From an uncultured Clostridia bacterium (GTDB lineage: Bacteria; Bacillota; Clostridia; Lachnospirales; CAG-274), in contig CALWSP010000025.1 of assembly GCA_944384235.1 (NCBI GenBank), positions 1 through 64,000 on the forward strand: a stretch of 64,000 bases of DNA, read 5' to 3'. A program made the translations under genes and the position numbers. Under the pieces are notes generated by a model. It saw only the letters and a list, made by a program, of their open reading frames with translations, searched no databases and was not told the DNA's origin. Below, piece after piece: positions 15,431 through 24,783 of the stretch (positions are counted from its first letter, which is position 1; each line of letters starts with the position of its first letter).

Positions 15431-16210
15431 TTATTTAAATATAGATATACTAACTAAAATTCTATCTTTTTTTGTGTTTCCTAAAATTTCATTAATTTTA
15501 ACTCGCCCAACGCCTCTAAGCGTAATCAAATCATTTTCCTCAATTTTGTGAGAGCTAGATGTAATATTTTTCCAGTTAATAAAAGCTTTTTCGCCTTTAA
15601 TAAGTTCAGCCACTTTTCCCCTTGAAATGTTAAAAGCGCCACTAATTACAACATCTAATCTCATACTCGCAAGAGTAATTTTCTTTTCCACAACATCTTT
15701 TTCTTTTGGCTTGTAATAGTCTAAAATTTTAACTCTAACACTTGTGTTTCCAACTTTTTCTAAATTAGCCTCAATATATCTTGCTATCTCATCTTCAGCA
15801 TATACAATAGCATATCCATCTTCAATTATTATATCGCCAATTTTATCTCGGTTAATGCCCATACATAAAATCGAGCCAAGAAAGTCCCTGTGGCTTAAAG
15901 CCCTGCTGTATTTTGCATTATATTTAATTTCAACAATCGAAATAGGAAAATCTTCAATTTTAACTTCACAAAATTCAGGAAAAAAACCAACTTTAACCCT
16001 TTCAGCATTTTTATGCCCACCATAAACTAAAATTTCACACTCATTAGAAAATAACAATTCTTTAATAAGCGTAGCTTTATATGGGTCAATAAACTCACTA
16101 AACTCTGGAGTAAATCTTTTTATAGCAACATTTCTTTTGTCTATTGCTTTAGCAACAATAATTTTTTCGTCGTCATCTTTAATTTTGCTTAAAATACTTT
16201 TTCTATTCAT
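15431..16210 (-). CDS. ylmH: YlmH family S4-domain RNA-binding protein
   Basis: 259 aa. The N-terminal two thirds form the YlmH/DUF-type fold (EFIDPYKATLIKELLFSNE, ALSHRDFLGSILCMGINRDK). The C-terminal S4 domain is at about 183-245: LASMRLDVVISGAFNISRGK and VAELIKGEKAFINWK. In Bacillus YlmH acts with ribosome quality control and overlaps functionally with RqcP, whose homologue is at 26676 in this window. Located between yggT and divIVA as in other Firmicutes, with short gaps consistent with one operon. Confidence 0.9.
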   Translation of the reverse strand: MNRKSILSKIKDDDEKIIVAKAIDKRNVAIKRFTPEFSEFIDPYKATLIKELLFSNECEILVYGGHKNAERVKVGFFPEFCEVKIEDFPISIVEIKYNAKYSRALSHRDFLGSILCMGINRDKIGDIIIEDGYAIVYAEDEIARYIEANLEKVGNTSVRVKILDYYKPKEKDVVEKKITLASMRLDVVISGAFNISRGKVAELIKGEKAFINWKNITSSSHKIEENDLITLRGVGRVKINEILGNTKKDRILVSISIFK

Positions 16211-16216
16211 TTCATT

Positions 16217-16501
16217 TTAGCTAAAATATATAATAGCTTCCTCTAAAAATATAAATATATAATATAAAAAGAAAAATGCAATTATAGGAGAAAAATCTAA
16301 AATTCCGCCACCAATAGGTGATTTATTAATTAACCTCCTAATAGGCCCTAAAATAGGCTCAGTAATTTCATATACAATTTTAACTATAAAGTTGTCCCTG
16401 CCAAAAGGTAACCAAGAAAGTATTACCCTAACAAAAATCATAAATTCTAAAAAACGATAAAAAAAAGATAATGCAACTATTAAAATATTTGCAAAATTCA
16501 T
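16217..16501 (-). CDS. yggT: YggT family membrane protein
   Basis: 94 aa with two hydrophobic segments (about 4-28 and 68-92) flanking the family core FVRVILSWLPFGRDNFIVK and ITEPILGPIRRLINKSP. YggT proteins are linked to division and osmotic tolerance but have no settled biochemical role. Position between sepF and ylmH is conserved. Confidence 0.92.
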   Translation of the reverse strand: MNFANILIVALSFFYRFLEFMIFVRVILSWLPFGRDNFIVKIVYEITEPILGPIRRLINKSPIGGGILDFSPIIAFFFLYYIFIFLEEAIIYFS

Positions 16502-16521
16502 ATAATCTCTCCCTTTAAACT

Positions 16522-17097
16522 TTAATTATAAGCTACATCATTAAACTTATAACCCTTTTCTGCCAAATCTCTAATAAATTCTCCATTAATTTCAACAGTG
16601 CTTGGCACTAAAATAAATATTCTGTTTGAAACCTTTCTAAGCTTACCATCAACAGCATAACAAGCTCCAAATAAAAAGTCGCTAATTCTCTGAATTTCCT
16701 TGTCATCTGTTTCCTCTAAATTCACAACAATAATTCTGTTTGACCTTAACTGATGAACAATTTGGTTAGCGTGTTCAATTTCCTTAGGCTTAGTAACTTC
16801 AACAACAGTTCTCATTTCAATAACGTTGTTAGTTCTGCTTGGTCTGCCTTGCACACCAGAAAATCTGTTGTTGTAGCTACTTGCGTTGTTGTATTCACTT
16901 TCATAATTGCTGCTACTTGAAGAATTTCTGCTTGAAAAACTTCTAAATAAACCTGTTACTCTGTTGTAACCGCTATCTCCACCATTATCATCATATTCTT
17001 CATTTTGATAATTTTCATCAGCTGCATATTCGTTTATATCTTCGTCATCAGCCACACCCATCACAAAATTTTGAATTTTATTTAATAAACTAGCCAT
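16522..17097 (-). CDS. sepF: Cell division protein SepF
   Basis: 191 aa. SepF is a membrane-bound FtsZ partner that organises the septum. The amphipathic N terminus MASLLNKIQNFVMGVADDED binds membrane; a long disordered linker rich in Asn, Ser, Tyr and Arg follows (about 25-95); the globular domain (100-185) contains NRIIVVNLEETDDKEIQRIS and DFLFGACYAVDGKLRKVSN. The linker is longer than the minimum seen in the family and resembles the N-terminal region of the HlyD-like gene two positions upstream. Confidence 0.96.
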   Translation of the reverse strand: MASLLNKIQNFVMGVADDEDINEYAADENYQNEEYDDNGGDSGYNRVTGLFRSFSSRNSSSSSNYESEYNNASSYNNRFSGVQGRPSRTNNVIEMRTVVEVTKPKEIEHANQIVHQLRSNRIIVVNLEETDDKEIQRISDFLFGACYAVDGKLRKVSNRIFILVPSTVEINGEFIRDLAEKGYKFNDVAYN

Positions 17098-17134
17098 TTT
17101 ATTATTTTCCTCCTAAATGTATATTATACAATAA

Positions 17135-17827
17135 TTACTTATTATAATCTCTTTCACCAAATAATCCTGTACCAACTCTAACTATGTTAGCACCTTCTTC
17201 AATAGCAACTTCATAGTCATTAGTCATACCCATAGATAAATATTTCATATTTATATTATTATAGTTTTTTTCCTTAATGTCAACATATATTTTTCTCATT
17301 TTTTCGAAATATTTTCTGTTCTCTTCTGGATTTTCTACAAAAGGTGCCACGCACATAAGCCCAACAACACGAATATTGTCAAATTTAGAAACTTCTTTAA
17401 TAAAGCTATCAACTTCATTTATACTAATTCCGTGTTTGCTTTCTTCGTTTGCTATGTTTATTTCAACTAAAACTTCCATAGTTAAGCCTTTGCTTTTAGC
17501 TCTTTTGTCAATTTCTTCAGCAAGTTTAACACTGTCTAAAGAATGAATAAGGCAAACCTTGTCAATAATGTACTTAACTTTGTTAGTTTGTAAATGTCCA
17601 ATTTGGTGCCATCTAACACCATCTATTTCAAAATATTTGCTGTTAATCTCCTGAGGCTTGTTTTCCCCTAAATCTTTCAAACCTAAATTAACTGCCACTT
17701 TAATATTTTCCACATCAATAGTCTTTGTAACTGCTAAAAGAAGTATATCCTCTCTTTTTCTACCACTTTTAGTAACAGCTCTTTGAATATTGTCCTCAAT
17801 CTGTTTTAAATTTGCTTCAATATTCAC
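17135..17827 (-). CDS. yggS: YggS-family PLP homeostasis protein
   Basis: Pyridoxal-phosphate-binding protein without known enzymatic turnover that balances cellular B6. Preferred start is GTG 17827 (NIEANLKQIEDNI follows), with GGGAG eight bases upstream; ATG 17842 overlaps the stop of the preceding gene and is the alternative. LLLAVTKTIDVENIKVAVNL holds the PLP-lysine, and RWHQIGHLQTNKVKYI and LSMGMTNDYEVAIEEGANIV are family signatures. About 230 aa, normal length. Second gene of the divisome-linked operon. Confidence 0.94.
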   Translation of the reverse strand: MNIEANLKQIEDNIQRAVTKSGRKREDILLLAVTKTIDVENIKVAVNLGLKDLGENKPQEINSKYFEIDGVRWHQIGHLQTNKVKYIIDKVCLIHSLDSVKLAEEIDKRAKSKGLTMEVLVEINIANEESKHGISINEVDSFIKEVSKFDNIRVVGLMCVAPFVENPEENRKYFEKMRKIYVDIKEKNYNNINMKYLSMGMTNDYEVAIEEGANIVRVGTGLFGERDYNK

Positions 17828-17841
17828 ACTATCCACTCCCA

Positions 17842-19809
17842 TCAATATATAATTTCCTCTTTTTTAACATCTTTTGGCTCTGTCATAACTCTGTCGTAAA
17901 TATATATGTTTGTGTTGTATGTAGGGTCTAAAATTGTGTGAGTGTTGTTTGAAACAGAGTTAGTAAGATTAATTGTCTTGTACTCAGCAATGCCCTTGTT
18001 CACAATGTAAACACCTTTAACACTTTTAACATCAGAAATAACAAAAGTTTCCTCTCCATTAGGAGATTTTAAGGTAGTATCCACATTTAAAGTGCCAAGT
18101 TGTAGCGGAATATAACAATAATTGCTATCTTCTGGGTCCTTTCCTGAAACACTAACATTAATCTTTGTTGTGCTATTTCCACTAACCTTTAAAACATTAC
18201 TGTCGCCATCAACATAAGAAGTTGGAATTCTAAGTAAAGTTTCTTCCATAATAGCAGAATTAGGAATTTTATACCCTCTTTCAGAGCTTTCTGTCTCTAT
18301 TGTTATGTTTCTAACATTAATAAAATCTAACATATCTTTAGTAATTCTAAAAATAACAAATTTTTCCTTTGCAGATGTGTCAACTAACTCCTCAATATAT
18401 CCCTCTAATCTGTGTTCTTCTCCATTGTTGTCTTTAACGTAAATATATCTGGTTGAGTTTTTCTCCCAACCCTCAACATACTTAGAATCTATATACGCCA
18501 CAATATACCAAACATTAGACTTAACTAGCTTAAAAGCAGGTGAATTAGCTTTAATACTGCTTTTAAAACTACTTTCAGAACTAACGCTGTCGCTAATAGT
18601 TTTCTTGCTAATGCTCTGCATATTTTCAGGTGTAATCTCACCTTCTAAACCGTCTATGTAGTAAGAAACAACTCCGCTTTCTTTAGCCACAATGTTGCTT
18701 ATATTTTCGTTTAACTTGCTTTCCTGCTCTCTTTTTTGAACAACAAGGTCCTTAATAGCTTCGCTATCTTCGCTAAGAAGATATTGATTTCTAGTGTCTA
18801 AACTTTTTTGAATGTTGTTTTTAAATTCATAAACATCTTCTAAAGACATATAAGCAAAATCAATTGCACTCTCATCAACAATATCCTGAATTTGACTGTT
18901 ATATTTTTTTATATCATCTGAATAAACAGAAATATCTTTTCTCTCAGATTGAATTTTCATAATTTGAGCATTAATTTCGTCTAAACTATCCTGCATTTGC
19001 TTAACAACAGCTTCGTCCTTAACGCTACAAACAATAGAATTTTTCTTAACTCTTTCATTGTCTGCAACATTGTATGTAATAACGCCTTTTTTATCTGTGT
19101 TGTAAACTATTTCATCTCTAACAATAATAGCATTTGCAGACTTAGCACTATCAATACTACCATATGCTAAAACATCGTAATTAACAATTTTCTTTGTCAA
19201 AAAATTCACAGATAAACCAATAATATAAACTAAACTTAGTAAAGAAAACATTAAAAAAATAGGTAAAGCAACTCTGTTTCTTTTAATTGATTGACTTTTG
19301 TTGTTAATAACTTTAGCGTTGCTTTGCTTTGCTGGCTTAATAAGGGAGAACGATGAAAAAACGTTTCCAAAAAATTCACCAATAATTCCTAACAATCCGC
19401 CACTTCTTTTTTTTACATTTTTGCTATCTTGCAAATTTCTTTGCTTTCCATAGTTGTTTCCGTAATTATTATATTCATTGTAGCTAGAATAACTGTTGTA
19501 ACTGTTGTTTATTTCCCTAAAATTTCTATTTTGACTTTCTCTGTTTGGGTAATTGCTTTGGCTATTTCTGTATCCCCTATAATCACTGTATCTATTTTGG
19601 TAATTTCCTCTACCTTCTTGCCTATAACCACTTTGCTCTCTGTTATATTGGTTTTCATAACTTCTATAGTTGTTGTTTCTGTAATTACTGCTATTTGAAT
19701 CTAATCTATTAGAGTTTCTAAAATTGTTAGAGTTGGTGTTCTGCTTAGCATTGCTATATTGCCTTTTGTTATAGCCATTTTTGTTTCTATCTTCGCCAAA
19801 CACACTCAT
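17842..19809 (-). CDS. HlyD-like membrane fusion/adaptor protein with a long Asn/Tyr/Arg-rich N terminus
   Basis: 655 aa. Residues 1-150 are low complexity, rich in Asn, Tyr, Arg, Ser and Gly (for example NYRNNNYRSYENQYNREQSG). One transmembrane helix lies at about 178-202 (VALPIFLMFSLLSLVYIIGL). Outside the membrane follow a barrel-sandwich half (SIDSAKSANAIIVRDEIVYN), a coiled coil around 265-370 (KQMQDSLDEINAQIMKIQSE) and the second half. This is the layout of HlyD-type adaptors, but no transporter gene is adjacent. Similar genes sit upstream of yggS-sepF in Clostridia, suggesting a cell-envelope or septal role (inference). ATG 19809; its stop overlaps the possible yggS ATG. Confidence 0.85.
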   Translation of the reverse strand: MSVFGEDRNKNGYNKRQYSNAKQNTNSNNFRNSNRLDSNSSNYRNNNYRSYENQYNREQSGYRQEGRGNYQNRYSDYRGYRNSQSNYPNRESQNRNFREINNSYNSYSSYNEYNNYGNNYGKQRNLQDSKNVKKRSGGLLGIIGEFFGNVFSSFSLIKPAKQSNAKVINNKSQSIKRNRVALPIFLMFSLLSLVYIIGLSVNFLTKKIVNYDVLAYGSIDSAKSANAIIVRDEIVYNTDKKGVITYNVADNERVKKNSIVCSVKDEAVVKQMQDSLDEINAQIMKIQSERKDISVYSDDIKKYNSQIQDIVDESAIDFAYMSLEDVYEFKNNIQKSLDTRNQYLLSEDSEAIKDLVVQKREQESKLNENISNIVAKESGVVSYYIDGLEGEITPENMQSISKKTISDSVSSESSFKSSIKANSPAFKLVKSNVWYIVAYIDSKYVEGWEKNSTRYIYVKDNNGEEHRLEGYIEELVDTSAKEKFVIFRITKDMLDFINVRNITIETESSERGYKIPNSAIMEETLLRIPTSYVDGDSNVLKVSGNSTTKINVSVSGKDPEDSNYCYIPLQLGTLNVDTTLKSPNGEETFVISDVKSVKGVYIVNKGIAEYKTINLTNSVSNNTHTILDPTYNTNIYIYDRVMTEPKDVKKEEIIY

Positions 19810-19881
19810 TCCTCCTATACATTAATCTAAGCACCTGTAATATTGTCTAAAATTTATCATATACTAGTTCTAAAAAGGTAG

Positions 19882-20820
19882 GTGCTTTATATCAAAAAAA
19901 ACATACTTACTTACATTATAACAGTAATTTTAATATTTTTCAATCTAATAATAATAATCTTTTCAAAAGAAATTATTAATTCCGTTAAAAACGGTCTGCT
20001 TTTATGGTACAATTTAGTAATACCCTCTCTTTTACCCTTTATGATAAGTGTAAATTTGCTAAAACAAACCCCTTTTCCACTTTTTCTTTCCAAAATACTT
20101 TCTCCAATAACAAATAAACTTTTTGGTCTAAGTAGCTATGGAATATTTGCTTTAATAAGTGGCCTTCTTTCAGGCTATCCAATAGGAGCAAAACTTGTTA
20201 GTGAACTTTACACAGAAAAAAAACTTTCTAAATCAGAAGCACAATATCTTCTTTCTTTCACAAATAACTCTGGCCCTTTGTTTATAATAGGCACAGTTGG
20301 AACAATCATCTTAAACAATAAAAACATAGGTTTTTTCTTGCTTTTAATCCACTATCTTTCAGCTTTAACAATAGGGTTAATCTTAAAAAGACCAAAAACT
20401 AAAATATATACAATAAAATCCAGCTCAAACTTTAGCGTTGCAAAGGAAATAAAAAATTCAATCTTAAACTCAATTGAATCAATTGTCCAAGTTGGAGGTT
20501 ACATAATCTTTTTCTCAATTTTATGCACAATTTTCACAAAACTGCTTTCAACTTTAAACCTTAATTTTTATCTAAAATCCCTTCTTTATGGAATTTTAGA
20601 AATAACAAATGGCTGTAAAGAATTAAATAAAATAAACCAGTTGCAACTTAGTCTAATAAGCCTAATAATAGCCTTTGGAGGCTTTTCAATACATATGCAA
20701 AGTTCAAACTACATATCTAATACAGATTTATCTTTTACAAAATATTTTTTCTCAAAAGTTTTGCAAGGCATTTTAGCTTTTTTGTTTTGCTTTGTGCTTT
20801 TCCCTTTTTACAAAAAATAA
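19882..20820 (+). CDS. ylbJ: Sporulation integral membrane protein YlbJ
   Basis: About 309-312 aa polytopic membrane protein of the nucleoside-recognition/Gate type, required for spore cortex formation in Bacillus. GLLLWYNLVIPSLLPFMISV, LISGLLSGYPIGAKLVSELY and YLLSFTNNSGPLFIIGTVGT are characteristic. The start is odd: a GTG at 19882 opens the frame but is part of the ribosome site AGGTAGGTG; the best-spaced codon is ATC at 19891, which would give (M)KKNILTYIITVIL, exactly where relatives begin. No in-frame ATG fits. Divergent from the HlyD-like gene; terminated by a shared hairpin. Confidence 0.92.
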   Translation: MLYIKKNILTYIITVILIFFNLIIIIFSKEIINSVKNGLLLWYNLVIPSLLPFMISVNLLKQTPFPLFLSKILSPITNKLFGLSSYGIFALISGLLSGYPIGAKLVSELYTEKKLSKSEAQYLLSFTNNSGPLFIIGTVGTIILNNKNIGFFLLLIHYLSALTIGLILKRPKTKIYTIKSSSNFSVAKEIKNSILNSIESIVQVGGYIIFFSILCTIFTKLLSTLNLNFYLKSLLYGILEITNGCKELNKINQLQLSLISLIIAFGGFSIHMQSSNYISNTDLSFTKYFFSKVLQGILAFLFCFVLFPFYKK

Positions 20821-20846
20821 GGGTGTTTATAAACACCCTTATTTTT
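20813..20846. terminator. Bidirectional terminator between ylbJ and the coiled-coil gene
   Basis: Palindromic hairpin: AAAAATAAGGGTGTTTA pairs with TAAACACCCTTATTTTT. It serves both converging genes and includes the ylbJ stop codon. Confidence 0.9.
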
Positions 20847-21396
20847 ATAAATTCTCTCTGTCAAAATAGTTGCTTAAAACTTCTTTTTCCTCGTTAATAG
20901 CTTCTAACTCCTTGTCCAAATATCTTTGAACATCGTCAGCCATTTTATTAAAGTTTCTAATTATATCATCTAAATTGTTGCTAACCCTCTGAATTTTTTT
21001 AAGAGTGTTATCAAGCATTTGATACGAATAATTTATAGCGCCATTTTCCATATCAGCTTTTCTATTTTCTGCATCATAAAGAATAGCATCAGCGTTTTCG
21101 TTTGCTATTCTAACAATTTCTGTTTCCATAGACATTCTTTCAATTTCGTCCTCAGCTGCTTTAATTTTGTCTTGAGCTGCTATGTGAGCGTCTTTAATTA
21201 TATCATCAGCCTTGTTCACAATTCTCTGAGCTTGGTTAATCTCTCTAGGAAGCTCATATCTTATATTTTCAATAATTTGTAAAATCTCATCTTTAGGAAA
21301 CTTAGAACCAAAAATTCCGTCTTTGTGGTTTTCTAAAATATTTTGCATATCATCAATCATTTCATTAATAGTTCTTCTAGAATTAGAATTATCCAT
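20845..21396 (-). CDS. Coiled-coil protein of unknown function (DivIVA/V-ATPase H-like), downstream of coaD
   Basis: 183 aa, almost wholly helical. The N-terminal segment RTINEMIDDMQNILENHKDG and FPKDEILQIIENIRYELP precedes a long Ala/Glu/Lys coiled coil (AQDKIKAAEDEIERM, NENADAILYDAENRKADMEN). No membrane segment or enzyme motif. Similar proteins next to coaD in Clostridia are often labelled ATPase or V-type subunit H only because of the coiled coil; I see no basis for that function. It follows coaD by two bases in rsmD-coaD-this gene. A scaffold role like DivIVA is possible but unproven. Confidence 0.7.
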   Translation of the reverse strand: MDNSNSRRTINEMIDDMQNILENHKDGIFGSKFPKDEILQIIENIRYELPREINQAQRIVNKADDIIKDAHIAAQDKIKAAEDEIERMSMETEIVRIANENADAILYDAENRKADMENGAINYSYQMLDNTLKKIQRVSNNLDDIIRNFNKMADDVQRYLDKELEAINEEKEVLSNYFDRENL

Positions 21397-21398
21397 TT

Positions 21399-21881
21399 TT
21401 ATTCCTCCTTCAACTTCTTACTAATTTCTTTTTTAATAATTTCAGGTACCATATTATCAATATCTCCGCCAAATATAGCAATTTCTTTAACTTGGCTAGA
21501 GCTAAAAAATAAGTATTGAGTGTCCGCAGAAATAAAAAGAGTTTCAATCTCTCTGTCAAGAGATTTGTTTGTAAGAGCCATTTGAAACTCATAAGAAAAA
21601 TCTGTTACACCTCTTAAACCACGAATAACAACATTTGCATTAACACTTTTAACAAAATCCACAAGTAAACCTGAAAATGATTTAACTTCAACATTGCTAC
21701 AATCTTTCAAAATTTCATTTAAATGAGCAACTCTTTCCTCAACACTAAACATAGGAACTTTAGACGGGTTTTCAAGCACAGCAACAATTAACTTGTCACA
21801 AAGCTTAGAAGTTCTTTTAATAATGTCTAAATGTCCGTTAGTTGTTGGGTCAAAACTGCCAGGATAAACTGCTACACGCAT
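21399..21881 (-). CDS. coaD: Phosphopantetheine adenylyltransferase
   Basis: Penultimate step of coenzyme A synthesis (4'-phosphopantetheine + ATP to dephospho-CoA). 160 aa from ATG 21881; an open extension to 21896 covers only the ribosome site. [20 protein letters not shown] carries the nucleotidyltransferase TxGH-like motif (TNGH), and [20 protein letters not shown] contains the SSSxVKE signature. Directly after rsmD, a widespread arrangement. Confidence 0.97.
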   Translation of the reverse strand: MRVAVYPGSFDPTTNGHLDIIKRTSKLCDKLIVAVLENPSKVPMFSVEERVAHLNEILKDCSNVEVKSFSGLLVDFVKSVNANVVIRGLRGVTDFSYEFQMALTNKSLDREIETLFISADTQYLFFSSSQVKEIAIFGGDIDNMVPEIIKKEISKKLKEE

Positions 21882-21896
21882 ATAGCTAACCCCCAC

Positions 21897-22451
21897 CTAC
21901 TTTTCTAAATTTTCAAGAAAAGTCATTTTAGTTATCTTATAATCTTTAATTCTAAAAACATCTAACCCATTTATATTAAGAGATGGTTCTTCCTTAGCTT
22001 GTTCAGCTATAATATACCCATCTTTTTCTAATAAATCTTCGCTCACAATCATTTTTAGGGCCTTTTCAGTAAGCCCCATATTGTAAGGTGGGTCCAAAAA
22101 AATTATGTCAAATTTTTCTTTATTTTGCCCAAGCCTTTTTAAAGCAGTCAAAACATCGCAATTTAATACACTTGCTTTTTCCATAAGCCTAGTAGAAATT
22201 AAATTATCCTTTATAACATCAACACTTTTTTTGTCACTGTCAACAAAAACAGCCTTTGAAGCACCTCTGGATAAGGCTTCAATACCTATTCCACCACTGC
22301 CACTAAATAAATCTAAGAATCTGCATTCATATAAATCCATATTTATTATATTAAAAAGCGACTCCTTTATTCTGTCAGTTGTAGGACGAGTTGACAAGCC
22401 TTCAGGGGCTTTTAATTTATGTCCTCTTACACAGCCTGAAATAACTCTCAT
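21897..22451 (-). CDS. rsmD: 16S rRNA (guanine(966)-N2)-methyltransferase RsmD
   Basis: 184 aa. MRVISGCVRGHKLKAPEGLS and TRPTTDRIKESLFNII are the N-terminal signature, FLDLFSGSGGIGIEALSRGA is the SAM-binding site near 44-63, and DIIFLDPPYN is the catalytic DPPY motif near 122-131. Intact and of normal length. First gene of rsmD-coaD-coiled-coil gene. Confidence 0.96.
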   Translation of the reverse strand: MRVISGCVRGHKLKAPEGLSTRPTTDRIKESLFNIINMDLYECRFLDLFSGSGGIGIEALSRGASKAVFVDSDKKSVDVIKDNLISTRLMEKASVLNCDVLTALKRLGQNKEKFDIIFLDPPYNMGLTEKALKMIVSEDLLEKDGYIIAEQAKEEPSLNINGLDVFRIKDYKITKMTFLENLEK

Positions 22452-22548
22452 TTAAGTATCCACCTTTTCAAATAAAATCAAAACAAAATAAATTTACATA
22501 CACATTTATTATACAAAAAAAATGTAATTAAGTAAATACCTTATTTTA

Positions 22549-24600
22549 TTATAAACATATTTTTTTAATTTTTGTATTAAATATATCATATATTTTCTCT
22601 TTAAGCAAGATATTTTCAGTTTTTTTCATATCTTTGTCCTTTTGATATAAACTAATTGCAGTTTGCTGAACTTCTTTTAAAATTTCTATGTCTTTATATA
22701 AATTAGCAATTTTCATTTCAGGAAGTCCGTGCTGTCTAGTCCCAAAAAAATCTCCAGGCCCTCTAATTTCTAAATCCTTTTCAGAAATAACAAACCCATC
22801 GTTAGTTTTGCACATAATTCCAAGTCTTTGCTTAGCAACCTTGCTTTTAGCATCACTAATTAACACACAATAACTTTTTTCACTTCCTCTGCCAACTCTA
22901 CCCCTTAACTGATGTAAAGCAGAAAGCCCAAACCTTTCAGCGTTTTCAATAAGCATAAAAGAAGCGTTAGGCACATTAATTCCAACTTCAATTACAGTAG
23001 TTGAAACAAGAACATCAATTTCACCTTTTGCAAAACTTTCCATAATTTCCTGCTTTTGAGCGTTTTTCATTTTTCCGTGAACACACTCAACCCTTAAACT
23101 TGGAAAAATATTTCTGTTTAAATCCTCTGTGTAACTTAAAACATCTTTCAGCTCAAGTTTGTCGTTTTCTTCAATCATAGGGCATATTATATATATTTGT
23201 CTGCCCTTTTCAACTTCGTTTTTAATAAACTTGTAAAGTCTAGGGTAATGGCTTCTGTCAACTGCATAAGTGTTAACTTTTTGTCTGCCTGGAGGCAATT
23301 GGTCTATAATTGATATATCTAAATCTCCATATAATATTAAGGCTAAAGTTCTAGGTATAGGCGTTGCTGTCATAACTAAAGTGTGAGGGTTTTCGCCCTT
23401 TTCAGATAACATCTCCCTTTGCCTCACACCAAATCTGTGTTGCTCATCAGTTATAACTAACCCTAAGTTTGAATATTCAACTTTTTCTTGAATTAAAGCG
23501 TGTGTACCAATAACAATTTGAGCATTGCCAGATTTTATTTCTTCATAAGCCCTTTCCTTTTCCTTTTTCTTTAAACCACTTGTTAAAAGCTGGCAATGTA
23601 TGTTTAGCTTTTCAAAAACTTCGCTAAAACCTTTAAAATGCTGGTTAGCCAAAACATCTGTTGGAGCCATTAAAACAACTTGATATCCGTTTTTAACAGC
23701 TAAATAACTACATATCATAGCAATAGCAGTCTTGCCCGAGCCAACATCTCCTTGAATTAATCTGTTCATAACATATCCGTTTTTAAAATCAGCCTTAACC
23801 TCGTTTAAAACTCTTTCTTGAGCATCAGTTAATTTAAAACCTAATATACTTTTAATTTCGCCGTCATCATACTCTAATATTTTAACGTTGCTTTTTTTTC
23901 CACAAACATTTCCCTTTAACTCTAAAAGATGCATCTGTAATATAAATAGTTCGTCAAAAACTAATCGTTTTCTAGCTTTAAAGAAATTATAGTCATTTTC
24001 TGGAAAATGAATGTTTCTAACAGCAAAGTCCCTGCTACATAAATTGTGTTTTTTAACTATCCAACTAGGTAAATATTCTTCAAAAGCAAACTCCGTTTGG
24101 TCAATTGCCTCTTTAATACAGCCTCTTATAACCTTTTGCGACATTTTTTTAGGCACTGTATATAAAGGAACTATCCTTCCTGTGTTTAAACTTCCCTCTT
24201 TAATAATTTCATAATCTGGAGATTCCATTTGTAACCTACCAAATTTTTCAACAACTTTCCCAGTAAAAGAATACTCTTGCCCTAAAATTAATTGGTTTTT
24301 AATGTAAGGCTGGTTAAACCAAATACAGTCAATTCCTCCGCTTTTGTCTTCAACTCTCACAGAAATAATTGTCATATTTCTAACTTTTCTGCCCTCAGGC
24401 TTAACAATAACTCTAGCCTTAATTGTGTTAACTTCACCTTTTTCAACTTCTTTTATACTAACACTTTCTGTTCTGTCCTCGTAGTTTCTAGGATAATATT
24501 CAATTAAATCTTCAACAGTTTCAATGCCCATTTTCTTTAATTGGTCAGCTCTAGTTTTGCCAATATTTTTAATAACCTCAATACTATCTAATAGCTCCAT
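22549..24600 (-). CDS. recG: ATP-dependent DNA helicase RecG
   Basis: 683-aa fork-reversal helicase for recombination and replication restart. The N-terminal wedge/OB domain (about 60-165) contains VRVEDKSGGIDCIWFNQPYI. Helicase motifs follow: Walker A GDVGSGKTAIAM near 284, DEQH in VITDEQHRFGVRQRE near 382, TATPIPRTLAL, TTVIEVGINVPNASFMLIEN, and QLRGRVGRG. C-terminal RLGIMCKTNDGFVISEKDLE and RGPGDFFGTRQHG are RecG-specific. Followed by rsmD after about 100 bases. Confidence 0.98.
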   Translation of the reverse strand: MELLDSIEVIKNIGKTRADQLKKMGIETVEDLIEYYPRNYEDRTESVSIKEVEKGEVNTIKARVIVKPEGRKVRNMTIISVRVEDKSGGIDCIWFNQPYIKNQLILGQEYSFTGKVVEKFGRLQMESPDYEIIKEGSLNTGRIVPLYTVPKKMSQKVIRGCIKEAIDQTEFAFEEYLPSWIVKKHNLCSRDFAVRNIHFPENDYNFFKARKRLVFDELFILQMHLLELKGNVCGKKSNVKILEYDDGEIKSILGFKLTDAQERVLNEVKADFKNGYVMNRLIQGDVGSGKTAIAMICSYLAVKNGYQVVLMAPTDVLANQHFKGFSEVFEKLNIHCQLLTSGLKKKEKERAYEEIKSGNAQIVIGTHALIQEKVEYSNLGLVITDEQHRFGVRQREMLSEKGENPHTLVMTATPIPRTLALILYGDLDISIIDQLPPGRQKVNTYAVDRSHYPRLYKFIKNEVEKGRQIYIICPMIEENDKLELKDVLSYTEDLNRNIFPSLRVECVHGKMKNAQKQEIMESFAKGEIDVLVSTTVIEVGINVPNASFMLIENAERFGLSALHQLRGRVGRGSEKSYCVLISDAKSKVAKQRLGIMCKTNDGFVISEKDLEIRGPGDFFGTRQHGLPEMKIANLYKDIEILKEVQQTAISLYQKDKDMKKTENILLKEKIYDIFNTKIKKICL

Positions 24601-24718
24601 ATAAAAATTCCTTTCAAAAAAACTTGAATTTAAACCAATTTTATGCTATAAAGATTATACACTATATAAAATGATTTATCAATAAATTTGATTTTTTCAA
24701 ATTTTAAAAAAATTTTTC

Positions 24719-24747
24719 TTGCATTTATTCAGTTTTTCTGATAAAAT
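24719..24747 (+). promoter_or_regulatory. Promoter of rpmB
   Basis: TTGCAT (24719-24724), 17 bases, TAAAAT (24742-24747); AAGGAGGTG precedes the gene. Confidence 0.65.
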
Positions 24748-24783
24748 AAGAACGATGAGTAATTGACTAAGGAGGTGTAATCA

